A stretch of DNA of 64,000 bases from Fibrisoma montanum (GCF_003583365.1 NZ_QXED01000001.1:1054001-1118000), one strand, 5' to 3'; shown: positions 24,349 through 33,488, counted from the stretch's first letter. Made by a program: numbers and translations. The notes: generated by a model from the letters alone, not told the origin.

Positions 24349-24831
24349 ATGCTGGTAAACGTTGCCTTAGTTTTGGGAACTTTTGTATTTATGGAGGGTG
24401 TAGCGTGGTTTACGCACAAGTATGTGATGCACGGTTTTCTGTGGAGCTGGCACCATGACCACCACAACCACCACAAGGGTTTTTTTGAATGGAACGATCT
24501 GTTTGCCCTGGTTTTCAGCACAGTAGCCATTACGCTGATCATCAGCGGGGTCGAAATTCCCGAGTGGCGCTTTTTAGCCTGGATTGGCGCTGGGGTGACG
24601 TTATATGGTGTATTTTACTTTCTCTTCCACGACGTCATCGTTCACCGCCGGGTGAAGATTAAATTCAAAGCGAAGAGCCCGTACCTGCAGCGTATTATCC
24701 GGGCTCACTACGTTCATCACCAGGTTCATACCAAAGAAGGAGCCGAAGCCTTCGGCTTTCTGTATGCCCCAAAAAAATACGACGTGCTGCCTCGTCGGTC
24801 GGCCAGCAAGTCTAGTTCGGCAACTGTGTAG
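24349..24831 (+). CDS. crtZ: Beta-carotene hydroxylase (sterol desaturase-like)
   Basis: 160 residues from ATG 24349, the usual CrtZ length; the frame stays open upstream to 24193 but without family-like sequence. The di-iron His clusters are all present: THKYVMHG, HHDHHNHHKG, FHDVIVHRR and HYVHHQVH. Several hydrophobic helices embed it in the membrane. It adds 3-hydroxy groups to the rings of beta-carotene to give zeaxanthin, which agrees with the pigmented habit of many relatives. No other carotenoid genes are in the window. A DnaA-box-like TGTGGATAA sits upstream at 24263-24271. Confidence 0.9.
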   Translation: MLVNVALVLGTFVFMEGVAWFTHKYVMHGFLWSWHHDHHNHHKGFFEWNDLFALVFSTVAITLIISGVEIPEWRFLAWIGAGVTLYGVFYFLFHDVIVHRRVKIKFKAKSPYLQRIIRAHYVHHQVHTKEGAEAFGFLYAPKKYDVLPRRSASKSSSATV

Positions 24832-24867
24832 ATCTGGTCTTGTAAGTGTAGCTCCGCAGAGGTCGTG

Positions 24868-24899
24868 AAAAGGCGTCGTTTCTACAAGCGACGCCTTTT
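24868..24899. terminator. Bidirectional terminator between crtZ and the DUF2795 gene
   Basis: Arms 24868-24878 (AAAAGGCGTCG) and 24889-24899 pair perfectly with a 10-nt loop. T residues follow in the plus direction and the A run serves the minus direction. Confidence 0.85.
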
Positions 24900-24914
24900 T
24901 AGATCATCCCCTGA

Positions 24915-25136
24915 TCAATATTCATCTTCGTTAAAGAAGAAATCGTCTTTGGTCGGGTAATCCGGCCAGATTTCTTCAATGCTTTCGTACGGTTGGCCGT
25001 CGTCTTCAAGTTCCTGTAAATTTTCTACTACCTCTAACGGAGCACCGGAGCGGATAGAGTAATCAATCAACTCATCCTTGGTAGCGGGCCAGGGAGCATC
25101 TTCGAGATAGGATGCCAGTTCAAGTGTCCAATACAT
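24915..25136 (-). CDS. DUF2795 protein
   Basis: 73 residues, acidic. It begins MYWTLELASYLEDAPWPATK and continues with DELIDYSIRSGAPLEVVENL and SIEEIWPDYP, the typical DUF2795 pattern that is highly conserved in Cytophagales. The function is not known. It stands alone between the bidirectional terminator and a strong -7 element, so it is probably a well-expressed single gene. Confidence 0.9.
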   Translation of the reverse strand: MYWTLELASYLEDAPWPATKDELIDYSIRSGAPLEVVENLQELEDDGQPYESIEEIWPDYPTKDDFFFNEDEY

Positions 25137-25176
25137 AGTCAGTTTTATAGTTATTATCTTTTTTTCAACAAGGGTG

Positions 25177-25184
25177 CAAAAGTA
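25177..25184 (-). promoter_or_regulatory. -7 element of the DUF2795 gene
   Basis: The minus strand reads TACTTTTG, an exact consensus match, 40 bp before the start codon. A TTG is found 16 bp further upstream, a little closer than the usual 19-21 bp. Confidence 0.6.
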
Positions 25185-25379
25185 AAAAAAACTTTATATC
25201 CAAGACCTTTTCCCGAAAAATGTTTATAAAAGGGCAATAAGCCGGATTTAGGCCATTAACTACCAGAATGCGGCTTTGTTTTGAGTCAGCGAATTAATGA
25301 ACGATTGTGGCTCTTTTTTTGCCAATAATAGTTTTTTTAACTTACTCTACTATACGTTTTGTGCGGTAACGCGTACAAA

Positions 25380-25397
25380 TTTGTATCAGGATACAAA
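25380..25397. promoter_or_regulatory. Palindrome upstream of cutC, possible operator
   Basis: TTTGTATC-AG-GATACAAA is a perfect inverted repeat 15 bp before the start codon, and it overlaps a second short palindrome TACAAATTTGTA. The rest of the 276-bp gap (25137-25412) shows AT-rich sequence and no other clear element. Confidence 0.35.
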
Positions 25398-25412
25398 ATC
25401 TCTCTTTTCGAA

Positions 25413-26141
25413 ATGACCGTTGAAGTTTGTGCCTATTCACTGGCTTCGTGTCTGGCGGCTGAGCGCGCCGGTGCTACCCGTATTGAGTTATGCGGAGGTA
25501 TGAGCGAAGGCGGTATTACCCCAAGTGCCGGTCTGATCCGGCAGGTTCGTCAGGCTGTGTCACTTCCCATCTACGTTATGATCCGACCCCGGGGCGGTGA
25601 CTTTCTGTACAGCGACACTGAACTGGCCGTGATGCAGGCCGACATCGAAACAGCCCGACAACTGGGCGCTGATGGTCTCGTACTGGGCGTACTGCACGCA
25701 GACGGTACCGTCGATGAAGCCACTACCCATAAACTCGTTGAACTTGCCCGACCACTGCCCGTTACGTTCCACCGGGCCTTCGATATGACCCGCAACCCGG
25801 CCGAAGCGCTCGAAGCCATCATTCGGACCGGTGCCGAACGCATTCTGACATCTGGCCAGCAGCCGAAAGCAGAAGCGGGTATCCCGCTGCTTCGCGAACT
25901 GGTTCGCCAGGCCGCCGGACGAATCGAGATCATGGCCGGAGCCGGCGTATCGGCACGTAACGCCGGGCTGTTTCGCGAAGCTGGCCTTACAGCTATCCAC
26001 CTGAGCGGCAGCCGATCTCAACCCAGTCCTATGGCGTATCGGCAGCCCGCCGTGTCGATGGCGTCGACCATTCCTTCCGAGTATGAGCGGATTGAAGCCG
26101 ACGAACTGGTCATTCAATCGGTTGTTCAGGCTTTCGTTTAA
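25413..26141 (+). CDS. cutC: CutC family protein (copper homeostasis)
   Basis: 242 residues from ATG 25413. The TIM-barrel sequence has the family motifs EVCAYSLASCLAAERAGA, IELCGGMSEGGITPS, IRPRGGDFLYSD, VTFHRAFDM, and ILTSGQQPKAEAG. CutC was linked to copper tolerance in E. coli, but its biochemical role is disputed. No copper pump or chaperone lies next to it; the cytochrome oxidase assembly genes are 20 kb away. It converges with a symporter gene. Confidence 0.92.
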   Translation: MTVEVCAYSLASCLAAERAGATRIELCGGMSEGGITPSAGLIRQVRQAVSLPIYVMIRPRGGDFLYSDTELAVMQADIETARQLGADGLVLGVLHADGTVDEATTHKLVELARPLPVTFHRAFDMTRNPAEALEAIIRTGAERILTSGQQPKAEAGIPLLRELVRQAAGRIEIMAGAGVSARNAGLFREAGLTAIHLSGSRSQPSPMAYRQPAVSMASTIPSEYERIEADELVIQSVVQAFV

Positions 26142-26145
26142 CGCA

Positions 26146-26179
26146 GCAGGGCCTACCGATACGTATCGGTAGGCCCTGC
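26146..26179. terminator. Perfect 34-bp palindrome between cutC and a symporter gene
   Basis: The sequence 26146-26179 is its own reverse complement without mismatch, and lies between two convergent stop codons. It can form a 15- to 17-bp GC-rich stem in either transcript, so a bidirectional terminator is the likely role. Confidence 0.75.
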
Positions 26180-26188
26180 ATGGTGCTT

Positions 26189-27784
26189 TTACCAGAAATA
26201 CGCGTACAGAAGCGTAAGTACCGCCACGATGATTACCCCTCCGGTCGTGAACGTACGTGAGGTTTTAAACATGGACGCATCAATGTCAAGCCCTTTATCG
26301 CTTGGCGAAATCAGACTGATCACGACCATCACCGCTACGCAGATCAGGAACACGATCCCCATCCGGTCAATGAACGGAATGTTGGCATACAACTCCTGCA
26401 TGCCAAAGGCCAGCAGAAATCCCCCTACAATGGCGAAGAGCGCTGCCGCCGAGTTGGTTCGTTTCCAGAAGAAGCCCAGCGCGAAAGCCGCAAACACACC
26501 CGGCGAAACAAGCCCCGTCATCTCCTGAATGAACTGGAAACCGCCTTTCTTGTCGATACCCATATACGGCGAAATAACGATCGCAATAACCATCGACACG
26601 ACAACGGCTATCCGGCCGATCAGCACCTGGTTACGCTCGTCGGCATTGGTGTTGAAAAATTTCTTGTAAATGTCGAGGGTAAAGATGGTCGAGATACTAT
26701 TGGCCTTTCCGGCCAGCGATGCCACCACGGCGGCCGTCAGAGCAGCGAACGACAACCCTTTCAGACCGGTCGGCAGCAGGTTCAGCAGAACGGGGTAGGC
26801 GTTATCCTGATTCAGTTCGCCGTTCTTCAGCATCTCCTGCTGAAACAGCCCCTGCTGGTACAGTGTATAGGCTGCAATCCCGGGCAGAATAACGATGATC
26901 GGCATCAGCAGCTTCAGGAATGCCGCGAAAAGTAAGCCTTCGCGGGCGGTTTTCAGATCGGCACCCAGCGCCCGCTGCGTGATGTACTGGTTGCAGCCCC
27001 AGTAGTTCAGGTTAATGATCCACATCCCCCCAATCAGGACCGACAGGCCAGGCAACGACATGTAGTGCGGATGGCCCTTCGGGAAAATCATGTGGAAGTG
27101 ATCCGGTACTTTTTCGAGCATCAGCGACAACCCGGTTCCGACGCCCTGCTGCCCAAACTGAGAAGAAACGAGATTGACAGCCAGATACGTAGTGGCCAGT
27201 CCTCCCAGCACCAGGAAGAAGACCTGAATCACGTCTGTGTACCCAATAACCTTCATCCCGCCAACGGTAATTACAATGGCAAAAACAGCCAGCCCGATCA
27301 TGCAGAGCGTAAAGTCCAGTCCGGAGATCGTACTAACAGCCAGCGCCCCCAGATAAAGAATTGACGTCAGATTCACAACGATGTAGAGCAGCAGCCAGAA
27401 AACGGCCATGATCGTACTAACGGTGTTGTTATACCTCTTCGTGAGGAACTGCGGCATGGTGAAGATGTGGTTCTTCAAATAAATCGGCATGAAAAACACC
27501 GCCACCACGATCAGCGTAGCGGCTGCCATCCATTCGTAGGTGGCAATGGCGAGTCCCATTGAGAAACCGTTGCCCGACGCCCCGATGAACTGCTCGGCCG
27601 AAATATTGGAGGCAATCAGCGACGCCCCAATGGCCCACCAGGTCAGCGAGCCCTCGGCGAGAAAGAAATCGGTAGAAGATGCTTCTTTGGTTTGTTTTCG
27701 CTTGAAAATCCAGTAGCCGTAAGCCGCTACAATAATGAAATAGATAAAAAAGACGACGTAGTCGAGCGTTTGAAGTTTTTGCAT
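26189..27784 (-). CDS. Sodium:solute symporter, SglT-like, paralogue of the 8.1-kb gene
   Basis: 531 residues with about 13-14 hydrophobic helices. It shares the segments FFLAEGSLTWWAIGASLIA, TMPQFLTKRYNNTVST and SLAGKANSISTIFTLDIYKK with the symporter at 8099-9736 almost word for word, so the two arose by duplication within the lineage. A sugar or polyol is the expected cargo. It stands alone, convergent to cutC and with purU behind it on the same strand (89-bp gap). Confidence 0.9.
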   Translation of the reverse strand: MQKLQTLDYVVFFIYFIIVAAYGYWIFKRKQTKEASSTDFFLAEGSLTWWAIGASLIASNISAEQFIGASGNGFSMGLAIATYEWMAAATLIVVAVFFMPIYLKNHIFTMPQFLTKRYNNTVSTIMAVFWLLLYIVVNLTSILYLGALAVSTISGLDFTLCMIGLAVFAIVITVGGMKVIGYTDVIQVFFLVLGGLATTYLAVNLVSSQFGQQGVGTGLSLMLEKVPDHFHMIFPKGHPHYMSLPGLSVLIGGMWIINLNYWGCNQYITQRALGADLKTAREGLLFAAFLKLLMPIIVILPGIAAYTLYQQGLFQQEMLKNGELNQDNAYPVLLNLLPTGLKGLSFAALTAAVVASLAGKANSISTIFTLDIYKKFFNTNADERNQVLIGRIAVVVSMVIAIVISPYMGIDKKGGFQFIQEMTGLVSPGVFAAFALGFFWKRTNSAAALFAIVGGFLLAFGMQELYANIPFIDRMGIVFLICVAVMVVISLISPSDKGLDIDASMFKTSRTFTTGGVIIVAVLTLLYAYFW

Positions 27785-27873
27785 GACAAAGGCAATACAG
27801 AGGGCTTGCTAGGGCACTATTTTGACCCGAAATATACTATAATCCTGCTACAAAAAAGGGTGAAACCATATAA

Positions 27874-28728
27874 TCACAGTACAATAGCCCGGTTACCCTG
27901 AATGAACACCCGATCGTTGAACACCAGCTTCAGCGCCTGCGACAAAACAATCTTCTCAACGTCTTTCCCTTCGGTGGCCATGTCGGCGGCTGTGTGGCGA
28001 TGATCCACTCCCTTGACATTCTGCGCAATGATCGGCCCTTCATCAAGGTCGTTGTTGACAAAGTGGGCGGTAGCGCCAATGATTTTAACCCCCCGCTCGT
28101 AGGCCTGCCGGTACGGATTAGCCCCGATGAAAGCGGGCAAAAAAGAATGGTGAATATTAATGATCCGGTTCGGGAAATGGTTAACAAAGCCGGGAGTCAG
28201 CACACGCATGTATTTGGCCAGTACCAGGTATTCAGGCTGGTAGATTGCCAGCGTGCGCAGGATGGCTTCTTCGTGTTCTTCGCGGGTTCTGTGTTCGTGC
28301 GAGATGTAATGAAACGGAATACCGAACTTACTGACCAACGGCTGGAGCGTATTGTAGTTGCTGACCACCGCCAGAATGTCGGCGTCAAGCTCGTCGAAGG
28401 CGTAGCGAATCAGCAGTTCGGCCAGGCAATGGTGTTCTTTAGTCACCATCACCACAATGTTCTTCTTCTTCTTCGGATTTAGCCGCAACGTAATTCCGGC
28501 GGGTATAACAGACCGTAGTTCATCCAGCAGCTCCGGGCCGTTAATCGACTCGTGCGTGACCCCAGCCTCAAACTCGGTCCGCATAAAAAACTGCCCCGAG
28601 GGACTTACGTATTCGTCGTTGTGAATGATATTGAAGTTATGCCGGAAGAGAACCCCCGTTACGTGGTAAATTAATCCCTTAGTATCCGGGCCATCCATCA
28701 GCAGGATGTGTTTGTCGGAGTCTGCCAT
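27874..28728 (-). CDS. purU: Formyltetrahydrofolate deformylase
   Basis: 284 residues. An N-terminal ACT domain (about 7-85) is followed by the formyltransferase fold, with the catalytic Asn and His in NIHHSFLPAFIGANPY and the Asp in ATAHFVNNDLDEGPI. It hydrolyses 10-formyl-THF to formate and THF, keeping the one-carbon pool balanced. A near-consensus -7 (TACTTTTA on the minus strand) lies about 20-30 bp upstream. It diverges from the asparaginase gene. Confidence 0.94.
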   Translation of the reverse strand: MADSDKHILLMDGPDTKGLIYHVTGVLFRHNFNIIHNDEYVSPSGQFFMRTEFEAGVTHESINGPELLDELRSVIPAGITLRLNPKKKKNIVVMVTKEHHCLAELLIRYAFDELDADILAVVSNYNTLQPLVSKFGIPFHYISHEHRTREEHEEAILRTLAIYQPEYLVLAKYMRVLTPGFVNHFPNRIINIHHSFLPAFIGANPYRQAYERGVKIIGATAHFVNNDLDEGPIIAQNVKGVDHRHTAADMATEGKDVEKIVLSQALKLVFNDRVFIQGNRAIVL

Positions 28729-28807
28729 GAGCCATTCGCAATAATTCCGCTAAAAGTAGTAAATGCAAGACGTTTATTCTTTTATTTTGGGCCACAAGCC
28801 TTCCTGT

Positions 28808-29773
28808 ATGCTAAACCGTCGCCGTTTTCTTTCGTTAGGGCCGCTAGCCGGTCTACTTCCTTCGTTAACCTTCGGAGAGACGACCTCTTCCGTTACGAAT
28901 CAACCTGCTTCCGGTCCGCTGGTAATCTCCACCTGGAAACAAATTAAAGCCAACGAAGCCGCTATTGCCGTACTGTCGAAAGGAGGCAGCGCATTGGATG
29001 CCGTCGAAGCGGGAGTACGTATTCCGGAGGCTGATCCAAACGATACCAGCGTTGGTTACGGGGGTCTGCCCGATCGCGACGGCCGCGTTACACTCGACGC
29101 GTGCATCATGGACGAGAAAGGTAACGCCGGCTCCGTTACGTTCCTGGAACACATCATGCACCCCATTTCCGTGGCCCGTGCCGTCATGGAAAAAACGCCC
29201 CACGTCATGCTCAGTGGCGAGGGCGCTTTAGCCTTTGCGTTGGCACAAGGCTTTAAAAAAGAGAACCTGTTGACGAAAGAGTCTGAGAAAAACTGGCGCG
29301 AATGGCTCAAAACGGCCCAGTATAAGCCGGTGATCAACATAGAGCGGCACGACACCATCGGCATGCTGGCCATCGACAGCAAGGGGAATATTTCCGGAGC
29401 CTGCACAACCAGCGGACTGGCCTATAAAATGAACGGCCGTGTTGGCGACTCGCCCATCATTGGTGCCGGTCTGTTTGTTGATAACGAAATAGGAGGAGCC
29501 TGCGCTACAGGGCTGGGTGAACTGGTAATGCGGACCTGCGGCTCGTTTCTGGTCGTTGAACTGATGCGCCAGGGACGAACTCCTCAGCAGGCTTGTGAGG
29601 AAGCGGCCCGCCGAATTACGAGTAAGCAGGCCTATAAAGATATTCAGGTTGGGTTTCTGGCGGTAAACAAGCAGGGGCAGCACGGTGCTTATAGTATTCA
29701 GCCCGGCTTTAATTTCACACTTTATCAGGATAAGACCAACAGAGTTTTGGAAGCTGGTTCTTTTTTGAAATAA
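28808..29773 (+). CDS. N4-(beta-N-acetylglucosaminyl)-L-asparaginase / isoaspartyl peptidase, Tat-exported
   Basis: 321 residues from ATG 28808, which gives a twin-arginine signal peptide (NRRRFLSLGPLAG); the upstream start at 28763 would bury it. The Ntn-hydrolase autocleavage site is HDTIGM, so Thr183 becomes the nucleophile of the beta subunit. The substrate-binding motif NGRVGDSPIIGAG and the GACATGLGE segment are intact. The folded periplasmic enzyme would split the GlcNAc-Asn bond of glycoprotein remnants or act on beta-aspartyl peptides. Its neighbours do not refine this. Confidence 0.9.
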   Translation: MLNRRRFLSLGPLAGLLPSLTFGETTSSVTNQPASGPLVISTWKQIKANEAAIAVLSKGGSALDAVEAGVRIPEADPNDTSVGYGGLPDRDGRVTLDACIMDEKGNAGSVTFLEHIMHPISVARAVMEKTPHVMLSGEGALAFALAQGFKKENLLTKESEKNWREWLKTAQYKPVINIERHDTIGMLAIDSKGNISGACTTSGLAYKMNGRVGDSPIIGAGLFVDNEIGGACATGLGELVMRTCGSFLVVELMRQGRTPQQACEEAARRITSKQAYKDIQVGFLAVNKQGQHGAYSIQPGFNFTLYQDKTNRVLEAGSFLK

Positions 29774-29832
29774 TTTGCAACCTCTTTTTGCCTAAATCGT
29801 TCTTGTAATATTTACAAAACTACCCACAGAAC

Positions 29833-31650
29833 TTGGAATCGGTATTCTCAACGTCGAAGCGGAAGTTGCTACTGGAGGTTGCCTGGGAGGTTTGCAACCA
29901 GGTTGGCGGTATCTATACGGTTATTCGGTCGAAAGTACCGGCCATGGTGGAAAAATGGGACGACGATTACGTTGCGGTCGGGCCGTATTTCCCTCAGAAG
30001 GCAGCGGTCGAATTTGAACCCATCACCGAACCGGACGAAACCGAAATTGGCCAGACCGTCCGCAGAATGCGACAACTGGGTTTTCATATTGAATATGGCT
30101 ACTGGCTCGTTACGGGTCGCCCACGGGTGGTTCTGTTCGATATCAACAGCATTAGCATTGACCGGCTCAATCAACTTAAAGGCCTGCTATGGGAGCGCTA
30201 CGAACTATCGACCCTAAACGCAGAGGACCTTGTCAATCAGGTGATCGCGTTTGGCGAACTGGTTCGCCTGTTCATTACGCTGCTGGCCGAAGAACACGCC
30301 CGGCGGGTCGATTTGGTCGCTCATTTTCACGAGTGGATGGCCAGCACCGGTCTGCCTGATCTGCGCCGGGACAACGTGAAGGTTGCTACGGTGTTCACTA
30401 CCCACGCCACCATGCTCGGTCGGTATCTGGCGCAGAATGAGCCCGGCTTTTACGGAAAACTACCGTTCTTCGACTGGAAGCGCGAAGCCCAGCATTACAA
30501 CATCGAAGCGCAGGCTACCATCGAACGGCTGTCGGCGTTGCAGGCGCACGTGTTTACGACTGTCAGCGACGTTACGGCCCGCGAGTGCGAAGTGTTCCTT
30601 GGCCGTAATCCCGATCTGATTCTGCCGAATGGTCTGAACATCCAGCGGTTCGTGGCCACGCACGAGTTTCAGAACCTCCATGTTCGGTACAAGGAAAAGA
30701 TCCATGAGTTTGTAATGGGGCACTTCTTCCAGAGCTACTCGTTCGATCTGGAAAAAACGTTGTACTTCTTTACATCAGGGCGATTCGAGTTTTCCAACAA
30801 AGGTTATGATCTGACACTCGAAGCCCTGGCGCGGCTGAACTGGCGGATGCGGGAAGCCAACATGGACACCACCGTAGTGATGTTTATGGTTACCCGGCAG
30901 CCTTACCATACCATCGACCCTGAGGTTTTACACAGCCGTGCGCTCCTCGACGAGATTCGGGAAACGTCCGAAGCCATCCAGAAACAGGTCGGGGAAAAAT
31001 TATTTTTAGCTGCTGCGTCCAGCAACGACATTGCACTGCCTGATCTGAACGCGTTTGTAGATGAATACTGGCGGCTCCGGCTCCGGCGTACCATCCAGAG
31101 CTGGAAAACCAAGCACCTGCCGCCGTTTGTAACGCATAGCCTGGTGCAGGAAGACGATATGACGCGGTTTATCCAGCAGGCCAATCTGGTCAACAATGAA
31201 TACGATCGCGTCAAAATCGTTTACCACCCCGATTTCATTGCCTCCACCAATCCTCTGTTCGGCCTCGATTACGGTCAGTTTGTGCGGGGCTGCCACCTGG
31301 GCATCTTCCCCAGCTATTATGAGCCCTGGGGTTATACGCCCCTCGAATGCGTAGTACGGGGCATTCCTACCGTTACGAGCGATCAGTCGGGTTTTGGCGA
31401 CTTCATCATGCAGATCATGCGTGACTACGAGAATCGGGGAATCTACGTTGTGAATCGAAAAACGCAGAACTTTAACGAAGCCGCCGATCAGCTCGCCAGT
31501 ATCCTGTTTAGGTTCGTTCGGATGAGCCAGCGCGACCGGATTGCGCAGCGTAACCGGGTCGAAAGCATCGCTGAAGTGTTCGATTGGAACAATCTGCGGT
31601 CGTACTACGATACGGCCCACGATCTGGCCTTAAAGCGCAAGAAACCGTAA
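29833..31650 (+). CDS. Glycogen synthase, GT3 (eukaryote-like) family
   Basis: 605 residues. The N-terminus has EVAWEVCNQVGGIYTVIRSK, the hallmark UDP-glucose-dependent GT3 glycogen synthase sequence known from yeast and animals, and the C-terminal half has the acceptor/donor motif FPSYYEPWGYTPLE. It would elongate alpha-1,4-glucan. The only suitable start is a TTG at 29833; no ATG or GTG lies between it and the previous gene in this frame. A small palindrome TTGTAA-TAT-TTACAA (29803-29817) sits just upstream. Its stop overlaps the start of mogA by 1 bp. Confidence 0.92.
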   Translation: MESVFSTSKRKLLLEVAWEVCNQVGGIYTVIRSKVPAMVEKWDDDYVAVGPYFPQKAAVEFEPITEPDETEIGQTVRRMRQLGFHIEYGYWLVTGRPRVVLFDINSISIDRLNQLKGLLWERYELSTLNAEDLVNQVIAFGELVRLFITLLAEEHARRVDLVAHFHEWMASTGLPDLRRDNVKVATVFTTHATMLGRYLAQNEPGFYGKLPFFDWKREAQHYNIEAQATIERLSALQAHVFTTVSDVTARECEVFLGRNPDLILPNGLNIQRFVATHEFQNLHVRYKEKIHEFVMGHFFQSYSFDLEKTLYFFTSGRFEFSNKGYDLTLEALARLNWRMREANMDTTVVMFMVTRQPYHTIDPEVLHSRALLDEIRETSEAIQKQVGEKLFLAAASSNDIALPDLNAFVDEYWRLRLRRTIQSWKTKHLPPFVTHSLVQEDDMTRFIQQANLVNNEYDRVKIVYHPDFIASTNPLFGLDYGQFVRGCHLGIFPSYYEPWGYTPLECVVRGIPTVTSDQSGFGDFIMQIMRDYENRGIYVVNRKTQNFNEAADQLASILFRFVRMSQRDRIAQRNRVESIAEVFDWNNLRSYYDTAHDLALKRKKP

Positions 31651-32183
31651 TGGATCAAGCTATTCGGATTGGCGTTATCAACGTATCGGATCGGGCCAGC
31701 GCAGGCATCTACGAAGACATTCCCGGCAAAGCGGTAGTGAGCCTGCTGACAGCCTGGCTGACCTGCGAATGGTCGCCGGTGTACCGGGTTATCCCCGACG
31801 AGCAGGATCAGCTCGAAGCCGCCCTGATCGATATGGCCGATACCGAAGGCTGCTGCCTGATCGTGACGACGGGTGGCACCGGCCCAGCGCTCCGCGACGT
31901 TACGCCGGAAGCCACCGAAGCCGTTTGCCAGAAAATGCTGCCCGGGTTCGGTGAACTGATGCGCCAGGAAAGTCTTCGCTACGTTCCCACGGCAATCCTA
32001 TCGCGGCAAACCGCCGGCATACGTAACCAGACTCTACTTTTAAATCTCCCCGGGAAGCCTACAGCTATTGAACAATGTTTATCGGTTGTTTTTCCGGCTA
32101 TTCCGTACTGCATTGACCTCATCGGTGGCCCTTACCTGACCACCAACCCGGATGTTATGAAGGTGTTCCGGCCTAAATCTTAG
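31650..32183 (+). CDS. mogA: Molybdopterin adenylyltransferase
   Basis: 177 residues from ATG 31650, which shares one base with the TAA of glycogen synthase, so the two are translationally coupled. The MoCF fold is shown by IGVINVSDRASAGIYEDIPG and the binding loop VTTGGTGPALRDVTPEATEA, plus LLLNLPGKP. The enzyme activates molybdopterin with ATP before molybdate insertion. No other moa or moe genes are here, and the coupling to glycogen synthase looks accidental. Its 3' end overlaps convergent anmK by 4 bp. Confidence 0.9.
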   Translation: MDQAIRIGVINVSDRASAGIYEDIPGKAVVSLLTAWLTCEWSPVYRVIPDEQDQLEAALIDMADTEGCCLIVTTGGTGPALRDVTPEATEAVCQKMLPGFGELMRQESLRYVPTAILSRQTAGIRNQTLLLNLPGKPTAIEQCLSVVFPAIPYCIDLIGGPYLTTNPDVMKVFRPKS

Positions 32184-33394
32184 GTTGGAAAGCTTATTTT
32201 CCCCATCGTAACGGTCGGTACGCCGGAACGTCCTTCGCCAAAGGAAGCCGATCCGCCAGCGAGCGTTTCGTTCGCCAGGACAGCAAATAAAACGGCTTCC
32301 TTTGCGTCACCGTCAATGCCCAGCTCATCCGTACGGCCGAAAGAACAGTCGGGCAGTTGGCGCTTAATAGCGTTTGTCAGGGCGGGGTTATGCATACCGC
32401 CACCACTCATATAAATCCGGACCTGCTGGCTGGAATCCGTTTTGTCGACGGGCAGAACGCGCCGAATCGCATCGCTTATTGTGTCGGCACTGAACTGAAC
32501 CAGCGTTGCCATCAGGTCAGCATCCGGTATAGAAACAGAACCGCTCTGCCGTTGAGCGCTTTCCACATACTCGCTGTTGAACACCTCCGGCCCCGTAGTT
32601 TTGGGAAAGGGAGCCTCAAAAAAAGGAGACTCTTTCAACGCGTGCAGCAGGTCAGCATTCACATGCCCGCTGGCAGCCAGCCGCCCATGTTCATCGAAAG
32701 GCTGATTCAGGAACCGACGCGCATACGCATCCAGCAACGTATTACCCGGACCGGTGTCGGTTGTAAACACCAGACTTGCGTCCTGACTGGCGGGTAGGTA
32801 CGTAAAGTTGGCAATGCCACCCATGTTCAGCAGAATACGGGTTTCGCCGGCTTTGGAAAAAATAAAATAATCGCCATAAACGGCCAGCGGGGCGCCCTCG
32901 CCCCCATGAGCCACGTGTTTCTGCCGGAAATCACTGAGCGTAATGATGCCGGTCGTAGCGGCTACGTGGTCGCCGTCGCCGATCTGGAGCGTAGCGTTGG
33001 GGAACTTATCCTGCCGGTGCTGGCTTTTGGGAGCGTGGTAGACCGTTTGCCCGTGGCTGGCTACGATATCAACATCAGCCGGCGTAAGATTCCACGTACG
33101 CAGGCAGTCGAGTACCATACGGCCGTGAAGTCGGCCAATGTATGCGTTGAGCAGGCATACCGATTCGAAGTCGATTTGCCGTTTGGCAAAAATGCCGCGA
33201 ATGTCCGCTTTCAGGTCGTCCTCGTACGGCACCGTAGCAAACTGCTCCAGCGTTACGGATGTATCCGGACCGCTGCCCGACAGTTGGCACAAGGCCACAT
33301 CCAGCCCATCGAGCGACGTTCCGGACATTAAGCCGATAATGCGCCGGACGGGTTTTCGGGCAACATCGTAGAGTTTCTGGAGTTGTTGGTTCAT
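32180..33394 (-). CDS. anmK: Anhydro-N-acetylmuramic acid kinase
   Basis: 404 residues from ATG 33394; the frame is open to 33418. The N-terminal ATP-binding motif GLMSGTSLDGLDVALCQLSG and the substrate region TDTGPGNTLLDAYARR are typical of AnmK, with YMSGGGMHNP in the C-terminal lobe. The enzyme converts 1,6-anhydro-MurNAc to MurNAc-6-phosphate during recycling of the cell wall. A good -7 element lies 22 bp upstream. Confidence 0.94.
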   Translation of the reverse strand: MNQQLQKLYDVARKPVRRIIGLMSGTSLDGLDVALCQLSGSGPDTSVTLEQFATVPYEDDLKADIRGIFAKRQIDFESVCLLNAYIGRLHGRMVLDCLRTWNLTPADVDIVASHGQTVYHAPKSQHRQDKFPNATLQIGDGDHVAATTGIITLSDFRQKHVAHGGEGAPLAVYGDYFIFSKAGETRILLNMGGIANFTYLPASQDASLVFTTDTGPGNTLLDAYARRFLNQPFDEHGRLAASGHVNADLLHALKESPFFEAPFPKTTGPEVFNSEYVESAQRQSGSVSIPDADLMATLVQFSADTISDAIRRVLPVDKTDSSQQVRIYMSGGGMHNPALTNAIKRQLPDCSFGRTDELGIDGDAKEAVLFAVLANETLAGGSASFGEGRSGVPTVTMGKISFPT

Positions 33395-33415
33395 AGAACG
33401 GCAAAAGCTATCCGG

Positions 33416-33423
33416 CAAAAGTA
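33416..33423 (-). promoter_or_regulatory. -7 element of anmK
   Basis: TACTTTTG on the minus strand is an exact consensus match 21 bp before the anmK start. No -33 TTG is seen at the right distance. Confidence 0.5.
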
Positions 33424-33488
33424 TTGTATTTTGTTTTCTTCGGTTTTAAGCAGCCGGGAAAATCAGCCGGTGGGCAAACAAGTGACGC

